The notes: generated by a model not told the origin, from the sequence alone. A stretch of DNA of 64,000 bases from Bacillus sp. 103mf (GCF_900116295.1 NZ_FPAF01000008.1:98471-162470), one strand, 5' to 3'. Positions 33,517-43,371 are shown, counted from the stretch's first letter. Program-made: numbers and translations.

Positions 33517-35718
33517 TTAACCTCCTTTTATTACCGTTGTTTTTTTTCTTTGCTCTATAGTGATTAATGCGATAATAGACGCGGTAAATTCAATTAAAAT
33601 AAGGACAGCCACCACCGTAAGCAATTTCAGATCAAATTCTTTTTTTACGATGAAGCAAATCGATAGTTGTACGACCCACGTCAATACAAATAACAACATG
33701 TATCCCTTATATGTTCTAAAAAAACCTACGCCAAATAAGCGATGCACCACTATTTTCTGCTGATTTTTATTAAAATATATAATCATATTTTGTGTAACCA
33801 GAAATAATATGCCGACAATTAGTCCACTAGTAACCGTCAATAACATTTTCATTGTTTTTTGCAGATCGTATATATCTTTTAAAATATATTGATCAACTGT
33901 TACAAGATATTTTAAATTATCATCTAGTCCTAACCTTTTAAGTTCTGGCTCCAAAGCCTTATAAGTTAATCCTGCATCTCTGTCAATTAACTTAATCTTT
34001 AAAGGATCGTTCGCCCCTCCGCCTAATATAAGATCTCTTTCTCCAACAAAACTATTCTTCTCTGTCATTACCTCTATAATTTCATCTCTAATTTTGTTAT
34101 TGTCAGATTTATATACATCTGGATTGAAACTAAAGATCTCCTGATTATTCTTTATCCAAATAATGTCTATTTTTCGATTACGTAAATGATTCGGGACCTC
34201 TCTATGCATTCTTTTTTCTTCATATTCTATTGCTGGCTTTCTCCATTCTCCAAAATAACGAAGAATTTCTTTTTCCCTGTTCTGGTATTTTTTAGGTACT
34301 AATAAAATCCAGTTTTCTGTATCTTCAGAAACTTGCACTTGCTTATTATGTATATCGTATAGCGGAAATTCGAGAAGGTAATTATTATTCACTTTAATTG
34401 ATCGGATTCCTTTGTAATCCTTATTTGTTAGATTTAGTTCTTCATACTCCTCGGAATCAATCAACACCGCTCCCATTTTATTTAATATAGGATAAAGCTC
34501 ACCATTTATTATTGACACCGTTTTATCCATCCCTTGTTGAACTTCTTCATTCCCACCAGAAAGCGGATAAAAGACACCATAATCTTTGTTTTTCTCCCAG
34601 TTTTTTAAATTCTCTTGTTTTTCTTTCACTGTAATATATTGTTCTAAAATAGACGCCCCTAATAAAACAAATATTATTGAACAAGTAACTTTCAATAGCG
34701 AATTTAATACAAATATACCTTTTGTATCTTTTCTATTTTTAATCATTTGATTGACTTTAATTTTAGAAATATAAAAATATGAAACGAAAGATAATACTGT
34801 AATGATAAGATACGTTTTACATTGATCAAACACAATGGTGTAGATAAACCCTGAAGTTACATTTTTTACGAAAGCAGTTGCAAGTAAGGAAATACCTAAC
34901 GATAAAACAAACATACTAGCAATGGTTTTACCTATAACGATAAACCATAAACGCACATTCGATACGCCGTGCATTTTTATAACACCAATTCTTTTCGCTT
35001 CGTTAAATACATAATAAATGAGAAAACATAGGAGCACGGTAAACACCATATACTGAATATAGGATAAAGAATTAATTGGTGAACCGAAAGCCTCTTCGTT
35101 ATTACTAAGATTCCGTTTAAAATCGTCAGCAACAATATACTGTTTCGGCTTAAAATGTTGATTTAGCTTTTTAGAGAAAAGCTTTAAAAATGCATCGTAT
35201 GATTTATCATCTACTACTTCTACGACATATCGTCCTGCCATAGGTAAGTGTTCATATGACGTTTGAAGCGGTTTAATTGTAATCTTATGATTATCCCCAA
35301 AGTCCTTTATAACCCCTTTTTGGTTTGTATCCTTCGTATGTACTGTCGATAAAAAAGCATCACCTTGCAATGTGTCTTTCGGCTTTAATATATTCCCGCT
35401 ACTTACCTGAAACTGTTTGAAATATGCCGTTTTAGTTGTTAGTAACACATACTTCAAAATTTCTGCCTGTTCATCTTTGTGATACGTAACATTAGTACGA
35501 AAAATATTTGTATGTGACTCCTTTGCTGCATCAAGCAATATAGGATAAATTTCACTAGGATTACTAAAAAGCATCACATCTGGGATAACGAACTCTTTAC
35601 CTATCCGCTGTTCTACCTTTTCCATTTTTTCAAATTCTTTATGATCGGTTTGTTGAAATGCAATAAACCCTGACAATATAGAAGCTACAATAAGAAAAAA
35701 CACAACAACTTTTTTCAT
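33517..35718 (-). CDS. bacteriocin-associated integral membrane protein (DUF1430 type)
   Basis: A 733-residue membrane protein: an N-terminal signal-anchor helix, a large extracellular region (about 35-235), a block of membrane helices (about 236-375), a second extracellular region and three C-terminal helices. This FtsX-like, seven-helix architecture matches the putative immunity proteins of lactococcin-972 loci. The ATG at 35718 follows GAGGAGG. It forms an operon with the ATPase at 33507. No bacteriocin precursor ORF was found upstream, where a dispersed repeat lies instead. Confidence 0.78.
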   Translation of the reverse strand: MKKVVVFFLIVASILSGFIAFQQTDHKEFEKMEKVEQRIGKEFVIPDVMLFSNPSEIYPILLDAAKESHTNIFRTNVTYHKDEQAEILKYVLLTTKTAYFKQFQVSSGNILKPKDTLQGDAFLSTVHTKDTNQKGVIKDFGDNHKITIKPLQTSYEHLPMAGRYVVEVVDDKSYDAFLKLFSKKLNQHFKPKQYIVADDFKRNLSNNEEAFGSPINSLSYIQYMVFTVLLCFLIYYVFNEAKRIGVIKMHGVSNVRLWFIVIGKTIASMFVLSLGISLLATAFVKNVTSGFIYTIVFDQCKTYLIITVLSFVSYFYISKIKVNQMIKNRKDTKGIFVLNSLLKVTCSIIFVLLGASILEQYITVKEKQENLKNWEKNKDYGVFYPLSGGNEEVQQGMDKTVSIINGELYPILNKMGAVLIDSEEYEELNLTNKDYKGIRSIKVNNNYLLEFPLYDIHNKQVQVSEDTENWILLVPKKYQNREKEILRYFGEWRKPAIEYEEKRMHREVPNHLRNRKIDIIWIKNNQEIFSFNPDVYKSDNNKIRDEIIEVMTEKNSFVGERDLILGGGANDPLKIKLIDRDAGLTYKALEPELKRLGLDDNLKYLVTVDQYILKDIYDLQKTMKMLLTVTSGLIVGILFLVTQNMIIYFNKNQQKIVVHRLFGVGFFRTYKGYMLLFVLTWVVQLSICFIVKKEFDLKLLTVVAVLILIEFTASIIALITIEQRKKTTVIKGG

Positions 35719-35785
35719 GACATCCTCCTCTGTCATATTTTAGTATATTTTTAGAAAAATGGAAACATTAGGGTGGATATTGTCT

Positions 35786-35990
35786 ATATATATAAATTCA
35801 TTTTAATTTTTCGACATATAAGTCACTGCTATGCAGAATACAACATGACCGCTACTTGCTTTCTCCTTTTGTTTTAAACCTTGCATGTAGTAGGAAAAGG
35901 CTCTGACCGCTTCTATGCATAGCCAGGTACTCTCGCTCGCCTAAAAAGAAAGCGGGTTTTTATGTCGATTTTTTAATTTATATTTATATA
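35786..35990 (+). repeat. dispersed repeat, copy D (full length)
   Basis: Same organisation as copy C: left end TTTTAATTTTTCGACATA, middle ACAACATGACCGCTACTTGC, CTGACCGCTTCTATGCATAG and the right end TATGTCGATTTTTTAATTTA, flanked by TATATA stretches. It lies just upstream of the DUF1430 gene start region. Confidence 0.8.
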
Positions 35991-36129
35991 GCTTTATTTT
36001 TCACTTCAAAATGAAATCTATTAGTAGCTAGCAGCTATAAAGATATTCACTAAACTTGTACATAATAATTCGAAAATTATTGAAAATAAAATTCGAATTA
36101 TATAGAATAAAATAAAGTGAAACTTTAAT

Positions 36130-36172
36130 CAGTGGGGGTATTACTGCCCCAAAATAGCGGGATAAAAAAGGA
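36130..36172 (+). repeat. fragment of the large hairpin repeat
   Basis: GTGGGGGTATTACTGCCC then AAAATAGCGGGATAAAA matches the right end of the element at 26725-26965. It sits directly before the ribosome site of the ArsR gene and may form part of its leader. Confidence 0.6.
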
Positions 36173-36181
36173 GGCCAAACA

Positions 36182-37225
36182 ATGAAAGTAATGAACCTTA
36201 ATGCAACAAGAGAAACGTATTCTGTTCAAATTAAACATTCGATTTTTTTCGAAATGGGATTAGGTATTGCGGCTTTTACGTATTACGATTTTCACCATAC
36301 TTTTGAAAAACCGATAGAGTATTGGAAGGAGATTGAGAAAAAATTACCTGCGGCCGTTCGCGAAGCACTACAGTATACACACAAGCACAACACATGGTTC
36401 GCTTTGCTGCAATTACTTCACTCTCGTATTTTTGATTCTCTTGAAAGTTTCTTTCATTTTCTTGATGAACTAACTGAAGAGGAATTACGTTGGCACTCTC
36501 TTCCTTATATCGGATTACAGCATGAAGATAATCGGCAAAAAGCATCCCAGCAAGACAGTGCAGCTATTGCTTCCCTTATAAAAGCTTGCCAACATCATAA
36601 ATTCTTTCCAGCATATATGAAACATATTTCATCTATCGATACTTCCTTGCTTAAACAACATTTAAAAATCATTTCTGAAGGTTGGTATGAAACTGTGATA
36701 CAACCTAATTACATCGAGTTTACCAGTATGCTTGAACGTGATGCCCAGCAAAAACGTGCGCTTCAATCAACATATCATCCAGAAGAGCTTGTCAAATATA
36801 TAACCGGTAGTCCGTATCAACCTGAGCCTTCTATTCATCAAGTTATACTTATCCCGCAATATGTGTATCGGCCTTGGAATGTAGAAACAACTTTACCAGG
36901 GATGAAAGTATTTTATTATCCAATCTCAGACAATAATGTGAGTTTAATCGAAGATCCTTATTCTCCACCTTCTACATTAGTTCATAGTTTTAAGGCACTT
37001 GGAGATGAAACGCGATTAAAAATTATAAAGTTGCTAACAGAAAGAGATCACTCACTTCAAGAGCTAACCGAGCAGCTTAAAATTCCAAAAACGACTCTTC
37101 ATCATCATTTGTCTTTACTTCGAGCAGCTCGCATCATTAATGGCAAAGGTTCTCGGTATTATATACAGCTTGATCATTTAACTTCTCTCCAAGAAAAATT
37201 ACAGCGTTTTCTAGAAAAGAGGTGA
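36182..37225 (+). CDS. ArsR-type regulator with long N-terminal domain
   Basis: A 347-residue protein whose last about 85 residues are an ArsR/SmtB winged helix (SFKALGDETRLKIIKLL then IPKTTLHHHLSLLRAARII). The N-terminal about 250 residues are a helical DUF5937-like region with no metal-binding cysteines, so it is unlikely to be a metal sensor. Four bases separate its stop from the MFS gene start, so it probably controls that transporter. ATG with AAGGAGG upstream. Confidence 0.82.
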   Translation: MKVMNLNATRETYSVQIKHSIFFEMGLGIAAFTYYDFHHTFEKPIEYWKEIEKKLPAAVREALQYTHKHNTWFALLQLLHSRIFDSLESFFHFLDELTEEELRWHSLPYIGLQHEDNRQKASQQDSAAIASLIKACQHHKFFPAYMKHISSIDTSLLKQHLKIISEGWYETVIQPNYIEFTSMLERDAQQKRALQSTYHPEELVKYITGSPYQPEPSIHQVILIPQYVYRPWNVETTLPGMKVFYYPISDNNVSLIEDPYSPPSTLVHSFKALGDETRLKIIKLLTERDHSLQELTEQLKIPKTTLHHHLSLLRAARIINGKGSRYYIQLDHLTSLQEKLQRFLEKR

Positions 37226-37229
37226 AAAA

Positions 37230-38462
37230 ATGAAGGAAAATCAACATGTATTTACCAACCGTTCTTTTTTATGTTTATGGCTCGGGGAAACCATTTCTGA
37301 ACTAGGAGGAGCGATAGGCGCTCTATGTAATTCGTTATTATTGTATGAATTGACCGGGTCAAAGTCCGCTATGGGAACGCTATGGCTAACGTATTTTATC
37401 CCGTCTTTAATTCTTCAGCTGTTTATCGGCCCGTTCATTGACAGGATAAGTCGTAAATATATTATGCTGTGGGCTCAAATTTTAAGAGGAATGGTGTTTT
37501 TTATACCCGTTCTTCTTATGTTTTCAGGTCAGATTGAGATATGGAGTTTGTTCATTATTCAAATCGTACTTGGAATTCTGCAACCTCTATATGTTCCTGC
37601 TGCGTCAGCCCTGCTTCCTACAATTGTCGAACATAATAAACTGACACAAGCAAATGCTTGGCTTGACGGTACAGTCCGAACAATGAGCTTCTTAGCTCCT
37701 ACACTAGGAGGGCTCATCATTGCTTACATAGGAGCTTCATCTACTTATATAATGGTAGGAGTTTTATTTCTTATAAGTGCAAGTAGCCTTGCTTATCTTC
37801 ATGAGCCTTCCGTTACACACGATAGTAAAAAGGTGACTTGGTTAAAACAAATCATTTCTGGATATCAATATTTTTTCAAGCAACGTACGCTTATATGGCT
37901 TGGCTTCTTTACTTCTTTAGTTCAATTTAGCGTTGGGGTAACAATGGTAATCAACGTTCCATATATAATAGAAGAATTAAGCGGAACATCTTTTTCATAT
38001 GGTATTTTTATGGGGAGTTTTCCTTTCGGTTATGTAATTGGTTCTTTTCTAGTCGGAAAATGGGGAAATACATGGCCGCAAAGATATGTTATGCTTTCTG
38101 GTCTACTTATGGGCGGGTTATCCTTTTTCTTACTTGGTTTTGTAACCTCCTTTCCTCTTGCTGTTTTATGCGAAATTCTTGGAGGTATTTGTTTCCCGTT
38201 TTTCAATATTTATCAAACGAGTCTTCTTCAAAAAATCGTTCCTTCTCATCTTATGGGACAAATATTTTCTGTTCGACTCTTCTTGATCCGAGCAACTATG
38301 CCTTTAGGGATTTTATTTGCAGGGCAAATTGTCGAAATATCAGGTATCCGTTTTTTGTATATCATGATTGGTAGCTTTATTATGATTCCTGCTTTATTTG
38401 GTATGTTACTTCCCTTCTTTTCCTTTTTAGATGAGGAGAATGATAGCGTTACTAACACGTAG
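37230..38462 (+). CDS. MFS transporter
   Basis: A 410-residue transporter with 12 predicted membrane segments. The family loop is seen as GPFIDRISRKYIMLWAQILR near residue 70. The MFS_3-like organisation suggests efflux of macrolides or other drugs, but specificity cannot be read. GAGGTG precedes the ATG, overlapping the end of the ArsR gene, so the two form an operon. Confidence 0.87.
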   Translation: MKENQHVFTNRSFLCLWLGETISELGGAIGALCNSLLLYELTGSKSAMGTLWLTYFIPSLILQLFIGPFIDRISRKYIMLWAQILRGMVFFIPVLLMFSGQIEIWSLFIIQIVLGILQPLYVPAASALLPTIVEHNKLTQANAWLDGTVRTMSFLAPTLGGLIIAYIGASSTYIMVGVLFLISASSLAYLHEPSVTHDSKKVTWLKQIISGYQYFFKQRTLIWLGFFTSLVQFSVGVTMVINVPYIIEELSGTSFSYGIFMGSFPFGYVIGSFLVGKWGNTWPQRYVMLSGLLMGGLSFFLLGFVTSFPLAVLCEILGGICFPFFNIYQTSLLQKIVPSHLMGQIFSVRLFLIRATMPLGILFAGQIVEISGIRFLYIMIGSFIMIPALFGMLLPFFSFLDEENDSVTNT

Positions 38463-38535
38463 TTTTCTTTATGTTATCCAAAAGATAGTATAATTTTATT
38501 AGGAAATATATTTACACTAAGGGGGATTTTTACCA

Positions 38536-38979
38536 ATGAATAATTTAAAAATGACTTTGCTAGAACATGAAGTTCCATTTGATATTATTCATCACGAAAA
38601 ACAAATACGTACCGCCCAAGAAGGTGCAGATTATTTCGGAATTGAGATTGGTCAAACGGCTGCAACATTAGTGATCAAGTCAGAAAAAGATTTTTTTGCG
38701 GTTATTGTTTCTGGAGCTCGCGGACGTGTAAATTTACAAGAAGTATCGGGAATTTTAAGATGCAATCAATTGAAAATGGCGACTCCGCAAGAAATTAAGC
38801 AAATAACTGGATACAATGTTGGCAGCGTATCTTTAGTTCTTCCACTACCTTGTATCTTAGATAGAGGACTTATGTGCTATCCATTTATTTACGGAGGTAC
38901 AGGCGAACCAACATCAACGTTGAAGATTGACCCAAATGCGTTAGAAAACATAAATCAAGTTACTGCTTTTCTCGATTAA
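38536..38979 (+). CDS. YbaK/EbsC family aminoacyl-tRNA deacylase
   Basis: A 147-residue YbaK/ProX-fold protein that would hydrolyse mischarged aminoacyl-tRNA. The invariant lysine lies in TLVIKSEKDFF (K48 region), and GGTGEPTSTLKID near the C-terminus is typical of the fold. GGGGGAT lies ahead of the ATG. Which tRNA it edits cannot be told. A hairpin of AGAAGAT and ATCTTCT with T's follows at about 39068-39115. Confidence 0.83.
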   Translation: MNNLKMTLLEHEVPFDIIHHEKQIRTAQEGADYFGIEIGQTAATLVIKSEKDFFAVIVSGARGRVNLQEVSGILRCNQLKMATPQEIKQITGYNVGSVSLVLPLPCILDRGLMCYPFIYGGTGEPTSTLKIDPNALENINQVTAFLD

Positions 38980-39067
38980 GGTAGTGACTCAAGAAGTTCA
39001 CCTTTTTTCAGTACTGTTCCCATACCATCTAATAAAGTAACAAGTGGATTTATCAGAATTATAGAAA

Positions 39068-39115
39068 CGAAAAGAAGATGAACATCTATTTACAATAGGT
39101 AGTTATCTTCTTTTT
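39068..39115 (+). terminator. hairpin after the YbaK gene
   Basis: AAAAGAAGATGAACATCTATT can pair with AATAGGTAGTTATCTTCTTTTT, followed by further T's. Confidence 0.6.
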
Positions 39116-39306
39116 CTCTTTAAAAAGATTTTTTAGTATTCATTTTCTATTATTTAGATTGGTTTGGTAAATATTTTTTATATGAATCACTTTTTTAATA
39201 GAAAATACACATAGTAAAAACGAATCTAACTTATTTCGTTTTTATTACATCGAAAACTATTGGAGATTTCTTCCATACCCTGAAAACAGCTAAGTATTAT
39301 TTACAC

Positions 39307-39498
39307 TTAAGAACAACACATTATCGCCTTATTAAAGGCATCTTCAGGAATATACACTTTATTGTCTTTAATTTTATATGGAATATGATTTTTTTCAAGA
39401 ATACCTGTATTAACAGAATCTACAGTGTCACCCCATCGTACATATTTACCACTGTAGCCTTTTGGGTAAAAAAACACTACTAAAAGAACAGAAAACAT
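39307..39498 (-). CDS. small exported or membrane-anchored protein, possibly frameshifted
   Basis: 63 residues: a hydrophobic start (FSVLLVVFFYP) then a hydrophilic domain GKYVRWGDTVDSVNTGILEK and a CC near the C-terminus. No ribosome site precedes the ATG. Upstream, GGAGAGG with a TTG opens MGKKRIAF in another frame; one inserted base would join it to the main frame as a normal signal-anchor protein. So the gene is probably intact in relatives and shifted here, or the ATG form is a remnant. Confidence 0.5.
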   Translation of the reverse strand: MFSVLLVVFFYPKGYSGKYVRWGDTVDSVNTGILEKNHIPYKIKDNKVYIPEDAFNKAIMCCS

Positions 39499-39604
39499 AA
39501 AAATAAAAATGCGATTCGTTTCTTTCCCAAAATTTTCACCTCTCCATTCATAATATAGCTATATAGAATTCATAAGTATGTTAAATATAAGTAGTCTGTA
39601 CACC

Positions 39605-39622
39605 CATGCCCATCAACTTAAG
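39605..39622 (+). mobile_element. IS231-type terminal inverted repeat, solo
   Basis: CATGCCCATCAACTTAAG matches the IS231 terminal sequence as I remember it. No transposase follows; the rest of the element has gone. Confidence 0.6.
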
Positions 39623-39735
39623 CATCCTCTCTACTTCGTCATAAAGTTTTAATGCTTAAAGATAAAATAAAAAAGCCCTGACACTCAAATTTTTTAAAGT
39701 TAATGATATAGGCCTGATTTATAAAGTATAAACTA

Positions 39736-40596
39736 CTATTTATGAACCGTCACAATTACTCCGTCCATATTGTTCCCTGAAATTTCATAATGCTGATTTA
39801 CCGGGACATTAATGGTCGTATTTTTTGAAACTTTATAATAAGAAACCTTATACTTTTCTCCCCCAACATTAGTTGAAATCTCCTTTTTTTCCTTCAAGAA
39901 ATCTAAGTATTCTTCTAAAGTAAATTTCTTTTTTTGCATGATTGCACTATGAGGCAAACCGACGTAACGTATATGCCATGGCTCATATTGAATTCCTGTA
40001 ATATTACTTTTATTTTTCGGATAGCGTAAAACAAAACCGTATTTCCATACATTGTCTTCAATCCATTTTCCTTCAGGGGCTTTCTCCATTTTCATTTGAG
40101 TAGACCCTACATCAAGTGATAGCCCTAAATTATGTTCACTATATCCTGCTGGCAATGCATAATCAGAACCCATTTTTTCATATAGATTCCTTTGTTCTTT
40201 AAAATCCCGATAACCGCTACTGATCAAAAAATAATGAACCCCTTCTTTTTCTGCAGCATCTACAATCTTCAAAAAATTCCTCAAAATATCCTTTGATAAA
40301 CGAAGATTTCTATCATGCACTACATATCCTCTTACTAATTCCGTATTTTGAAATACATTTATAATATCAGACCTTATGCTATCTTTCTGAACAGGATAAT
40401 CTTTATTGACTAATAATAAATCACCCTTATAAATTTGTTCTTTTGTAATCTCTTTCTTTTCAGTATTTGTAGAGTTTGCCTTATCACCTTTTTCTGCGAT
40501 TTTAACATCTACTCCATTTTGAAATAATGGTGCAATATAAATACCGACACATACTGTGCACAATATAAAAAGAGAAATAAATACCCACTTTTTCAT
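39736..40596 (-). CDS. vanY: VanY-type D-Ala-D-Ala carboxypeptidase (M15B)
   Basis: Removes the terminal D-alanine from peptidoglycan precursors, a membrane-anchored extracytoplasmic zinc peptidase. 286 residues, with an N-terminal membrane anchor (about 5-25), zinc ligands H155 and D162 in SEHNLGLSLD, the catalytic E205 and H208 in EPWHIRYVG. A C-terminal extension of about 60 residues (after KEEI) follows the peptidase domain. Third gene of the vanR-vanS-vanY cluster, 83 bases after vanS; ATG with AAGGAGG. Confidence 0.88.
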   Translation of the reverse strand: MKKWVFISLFILCTVCVGIYIAPLFQNGVDVKIAEKGDKANSTNTEKKEITKEQIYKGDLLLVNKDYPVQKDSIRSDIINVFQNTELVRGYVVHDRNLRLSKDILRNFLKIVDAAEKEGVHYFLISSGYRDFKEQRNLYEKMGSDYALPAGYSEHNLGLSLDVGSTQMKMEKAPEGKWIEDNVWKYGFVLRYPKNKSNITGIQYEPWHIRYVGLPHSAIMQKKKFTLEEYLDFLKEKKEISTNVGGEKYKVSYYKVSKNTTINVPVNQHYEISGNNMDGVIVTVHK

Positions 40597-40678
40597 TCCT
40601 AGTTCCTCCTTGACCTAACTTACGTATAGGATAGAAAAAACTATTTAAATAAATAGTGGGGTAAACTTTAAATTTTTA

Positions 40679-41797
40679 TTAAATTATTAAATGAGATTCC
40701 ACGTCATCGTCTTTCGGTAACCTCACTTCAAATATTGTTCTTATTACATTACTTTCTGCAGAAATCGTCCCATTATGCTGTTCCACAATATTTTTCGCAA
40801 TAAATAACCCAAGGCCCGTACTATCCTGCTGTTGAGTTCTTGCTTTGTCTCCTGTATAAAACATATCAAAAAGATACGGTAAATCTTCCTTTGGAATGCT
40901 ATCTCCATAATTAATAATTTGTACAACAACTTTTCCATTATCAATATACCCGTTGATATCAACAAATTGTCCATCATATCCGTAGCGAATTGCATTCGTT
41001 AAAAGATTTTCAAATACTCTTGCTAATAATTTCCCATCTCCATTAATAGTTAAGTGAGGATTCACATTCATTCTGGCTACTAAGTCTTGTTTCTCTAATA
41101 ACGGATATAATTCTTCATCTAACTGTATAAGTAATTCACTTATATCAATTGGTCTCTTTTCCAGCTTCAGCATGCCATAGTTCATTCTTGTTATTTCAAA
41201 TAATTCATCAATCAAGCTCTCAAGTCGTTGAGATTTCGTAAAAGCAATAGTAGAAAAATGTTTAATTTGTTCCCTCGTCAAATTCTCATCTTTAAGAATT
41301 AAATCTAAATAACCCAAAACAGATGTTAATGGTGTTCTTAAATCGTGAGCCAGATTGACAACTAACTGATCTTTACTGCTTTCTGCAAAATCTCCTCTTG
41401 CTACCGCTTCTTTTAACTTTTCACTTGCTAGGTTAATTTCGTGTGCGATATCCCCAAACTCGTCATTCGATGAAATAAGAACTCGGTTTGTAAAATCACC
41501 GTTAGCAAGATGATGAATCCCATTAGAGATTTCATGAAAATACTTCAAATATGGTCTGGTAAGAAAGAAGAAAAACAAAATAGATAAAGGAATAAATATA
41601 ATTAAAAAGAAATTAATGTCTCCAATTTCTCTTATCGTTGAACGGAATTGAGCTAAAGGATCCTCATAACGAACCACTTTTTTATAGTAGAGTTGTAGCC
41701 CTTTGTAGATCATATACGTTACGCTACCAGCTAGTATCATACTTAACGCAAATAGTGCGATCATTTTTGAACGAAAGCTTCTTATCATTTTAGTCAT
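40679..41797 (-). CDS. vanS: VanS-like sensor histidine kinase
   Basis: A 372-residue membrane kinase: two membrane helices (about 12-32 and 61-80) around a short extracellular loop of about 28 residues, HAMP (about 82-135), HisKA with H151 in LVVNLAHDLRTPLTSVLGYL, and an ATPase domain with NLLTNAIRYG and TGLGLFIAKNIVEQH. Its ATG lies 8 bases inside the vanR gene, so translation is coupled. It probably senses glycopeptides or wall damage. Confidence 0.9.
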   Translation of the reverse strand: MTKMIRSFRSKMIALFALSMILAGSVTYMIYKGLQLYYKKVVRYEDPLAQFRSTIREIGDINFFLIIFIPLSILFFFFLTRPYLKYFHEISNGIHHLANGDFTNRVLISSNDEFGDIAHEINLASEKLKEAVARGDFAESSKDQLVVNLAHDLRTPLTSVLGYLDLILKDENLTREQIKHFSTIAFTKSQRLESLIDELFEITRMNYGMLKLEKRPIDISELLIQLDEELYPLLEKQDLVARMNVNPHLTINGDGKLLARVFENLLTNAIRYGYDGQFVDINGYIDNGKVVVQIINYGDSIPKEDLPYLFDMFYTGDKARTQQQDSTGLGLFIAKNIVEQHNGTISAESNVIRTIFEVRLPKDDDVESHLII

Positions 41798-42488
41798 TGA
41801 AAGTATAACCTACCCCCCAAACCGTTTTTATCAATTTATTCTTTCTTTTATCTTCTCCAAGTTTTTTCCTTAAGGTACGTATATGTACCATTACTGTGTT
41901 TCTACCTTCGTAATAATCTTCTGCCCATACTTGTTGAAAGATATTTTCCACACTGTATACTTTCTTCGGATGACTTGCTAATAAATATAAAATATCAAAT
42001 TCCTTTGGAGTTAATTCAATTGGTTCTTCATATACACTAACTGTCCGTTGTTCAGGATAAATGACTACTCCACCAATTTCTAAAACTGATTTATTGTCCT
42101 CTGCTTTCGGTTGATTTAACATTAAAAATCGGCGTAATTGCGCATTTACACGGGCAACTAATTCAATCGGAGTGAAAGGTTTCGTCATATAATCATCTGC
42201 ACCTATTACAAGTCCTGTCACCTTATCAAAATCAGATGTTTTTGCACTTAAAAAAATGATGGGCATATGATATTGTGCACGAATTTGACGCGTTACTTCA
42301 TAACCGTCCATTTTAGGCATCATAATATCTAAAATCACCAAATCAATTGGTTGAGAGTGAATAACACGAATAGCTTCTTTTCCATCAGCTACTTTAATAA
42401 CATGGTAGTCTTCTTTTTCTAAATGTATCGCAATTAAATCAGCAACTTCTATCTCATCGTCAGCTATTAAAATTGAAATTCGATTCAT
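41790..42488 (-). CDS. vanR: VanR-like response regulator (OmpR family)
   Basis: A 232-residue OmpR/PhoB regulator. Receiver domain with D10/D11, the phosphorylated D54 (LVILDIMMPK), a conserved lysine in MTKPF, and a C-terminal winged helix with ELTPKEFDILYLLASHPKKV and WGVGYTF. ATG with AGGAGTGGAG. First gene of the vanR-vanS-vanY set. Partner genes vanH, vanA/B and vanX are absent, so it cannot give true vancomycin resistance by itself. Confidence 0.9.
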   Translation of the reverse strand: MNRISILIADDEIEVADLIAIHLEKEDYHVIKVADGKEAIRVIHSQPIDLVILDIMMPKMDGYEVTRQIRAQYHMPIIFLSAKTSDFDKVTGLVIGADDYMTKPFTPIELVARVNAQLRRFLMLNQPKAEDNKSVLEIGGVVIYPEQRTVSVYEEPIELTPKEFDILYLLASHPKKVYSVENIFQQVWAEDYYEGRNTVMVHIRTLRKKLGEDKRKNKLIKTVWGVGYTFND

Positions 42489-42679
42489 TTTACTCCACTC
42501 CTATATCATTTCGTTTCTATTCTATTAGCGCTCTAAAAAATTTGCTCATTATATATTTTCATACACCCGATTTTATACTAGTCCACTCTGCTTTTACAAT
42601 AGGGAGATACAGTCGAGATACGTGTAAAACTAGATCATAGTACTAGGGAATCTGACTTCCAGTTTAGTGATCTCATCAT

Positions 42680-42850
42680 AAATGCCCTTCAGCTTAAGAT
42701 ATTTTAATACCCAAAAGTACTTAAAAACCTTTATTTTTTCTAAACAAGCTAGATTAGAAAGGATGGCGCTTTTTATCTGTCTGTTTCTATATCTGACGAG
42801 ATCTTGCTAGAAATATTAGTTTTGTGCAACGAACCAATAAGTATCAAGCA
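42680..42850 (+). mobile_element. decayed IS231-family remnant (5' end)
   Basis: AATGCCCTTCAGCTTAAGAT resembles an IS231 end. It is followed by GGATGGCGCTTTTTATCTGT and TTTCTATATCTGACGAG, then ATCTTGCTAGAAATATTAGT, matching the 5' part of the IS231 transposase remnant at 59130-59315 with an internal deletion of about 55 bases. No usable ORF remains. The stretch from 42850 to 43371 is otherwise noncoding, with mosaic AT-rich sequence. Confidence 0.6.
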
Positions 42851-43371
42851 AATGTATGAATGAACCAATTTGTTTTGAGTATAGACGGGAAATGGCTGTC
42901 GGCAAGCATTTGATAGTTAAGTAAGCAACATGCACGATTCTGGAACAACACATTTAAGGGATTAAAAACAACTTACAGATCCTTATTCTACAGAAAATAA
43001 AAATAAATCCATAAAAAAAGTCTAATCAAAATAGATTCGTTACTTTTTAAATGAATATTTAGTTTTATAAAAAAGTTTAATCAAAACACATTTAGAATTC
43101 TTTAATTGAAAAGATAAAGCATCGCATCTTTTTATAAATGTAGTGTAGTGCCGAAAACAGCTGTTCTTTACCGTTTAAAACACTTACAGGGGTCACAACA
43201 TATGCCATCAAGCTAGTGAAAAGAAATACCCCAAAACAGTAAAATTGACATCTCCGGAGTAAAAATGTACAAAATTATTGCTTTTCTAGCTTGAGAGAGA
43301 GATGGCGGGAACACATATAATATAAAAAAGGATGACTATCTGTATGTTAAAATATAACAGGGAGGAGGATT

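Noticed and set aside
42850-43371. Coding sequence in the long gap upstream of the 43372 gene
   Set aside because: Only short frames such as one reading SIDGKWLSASI are seen, without start signals; treated as decayed sequence.
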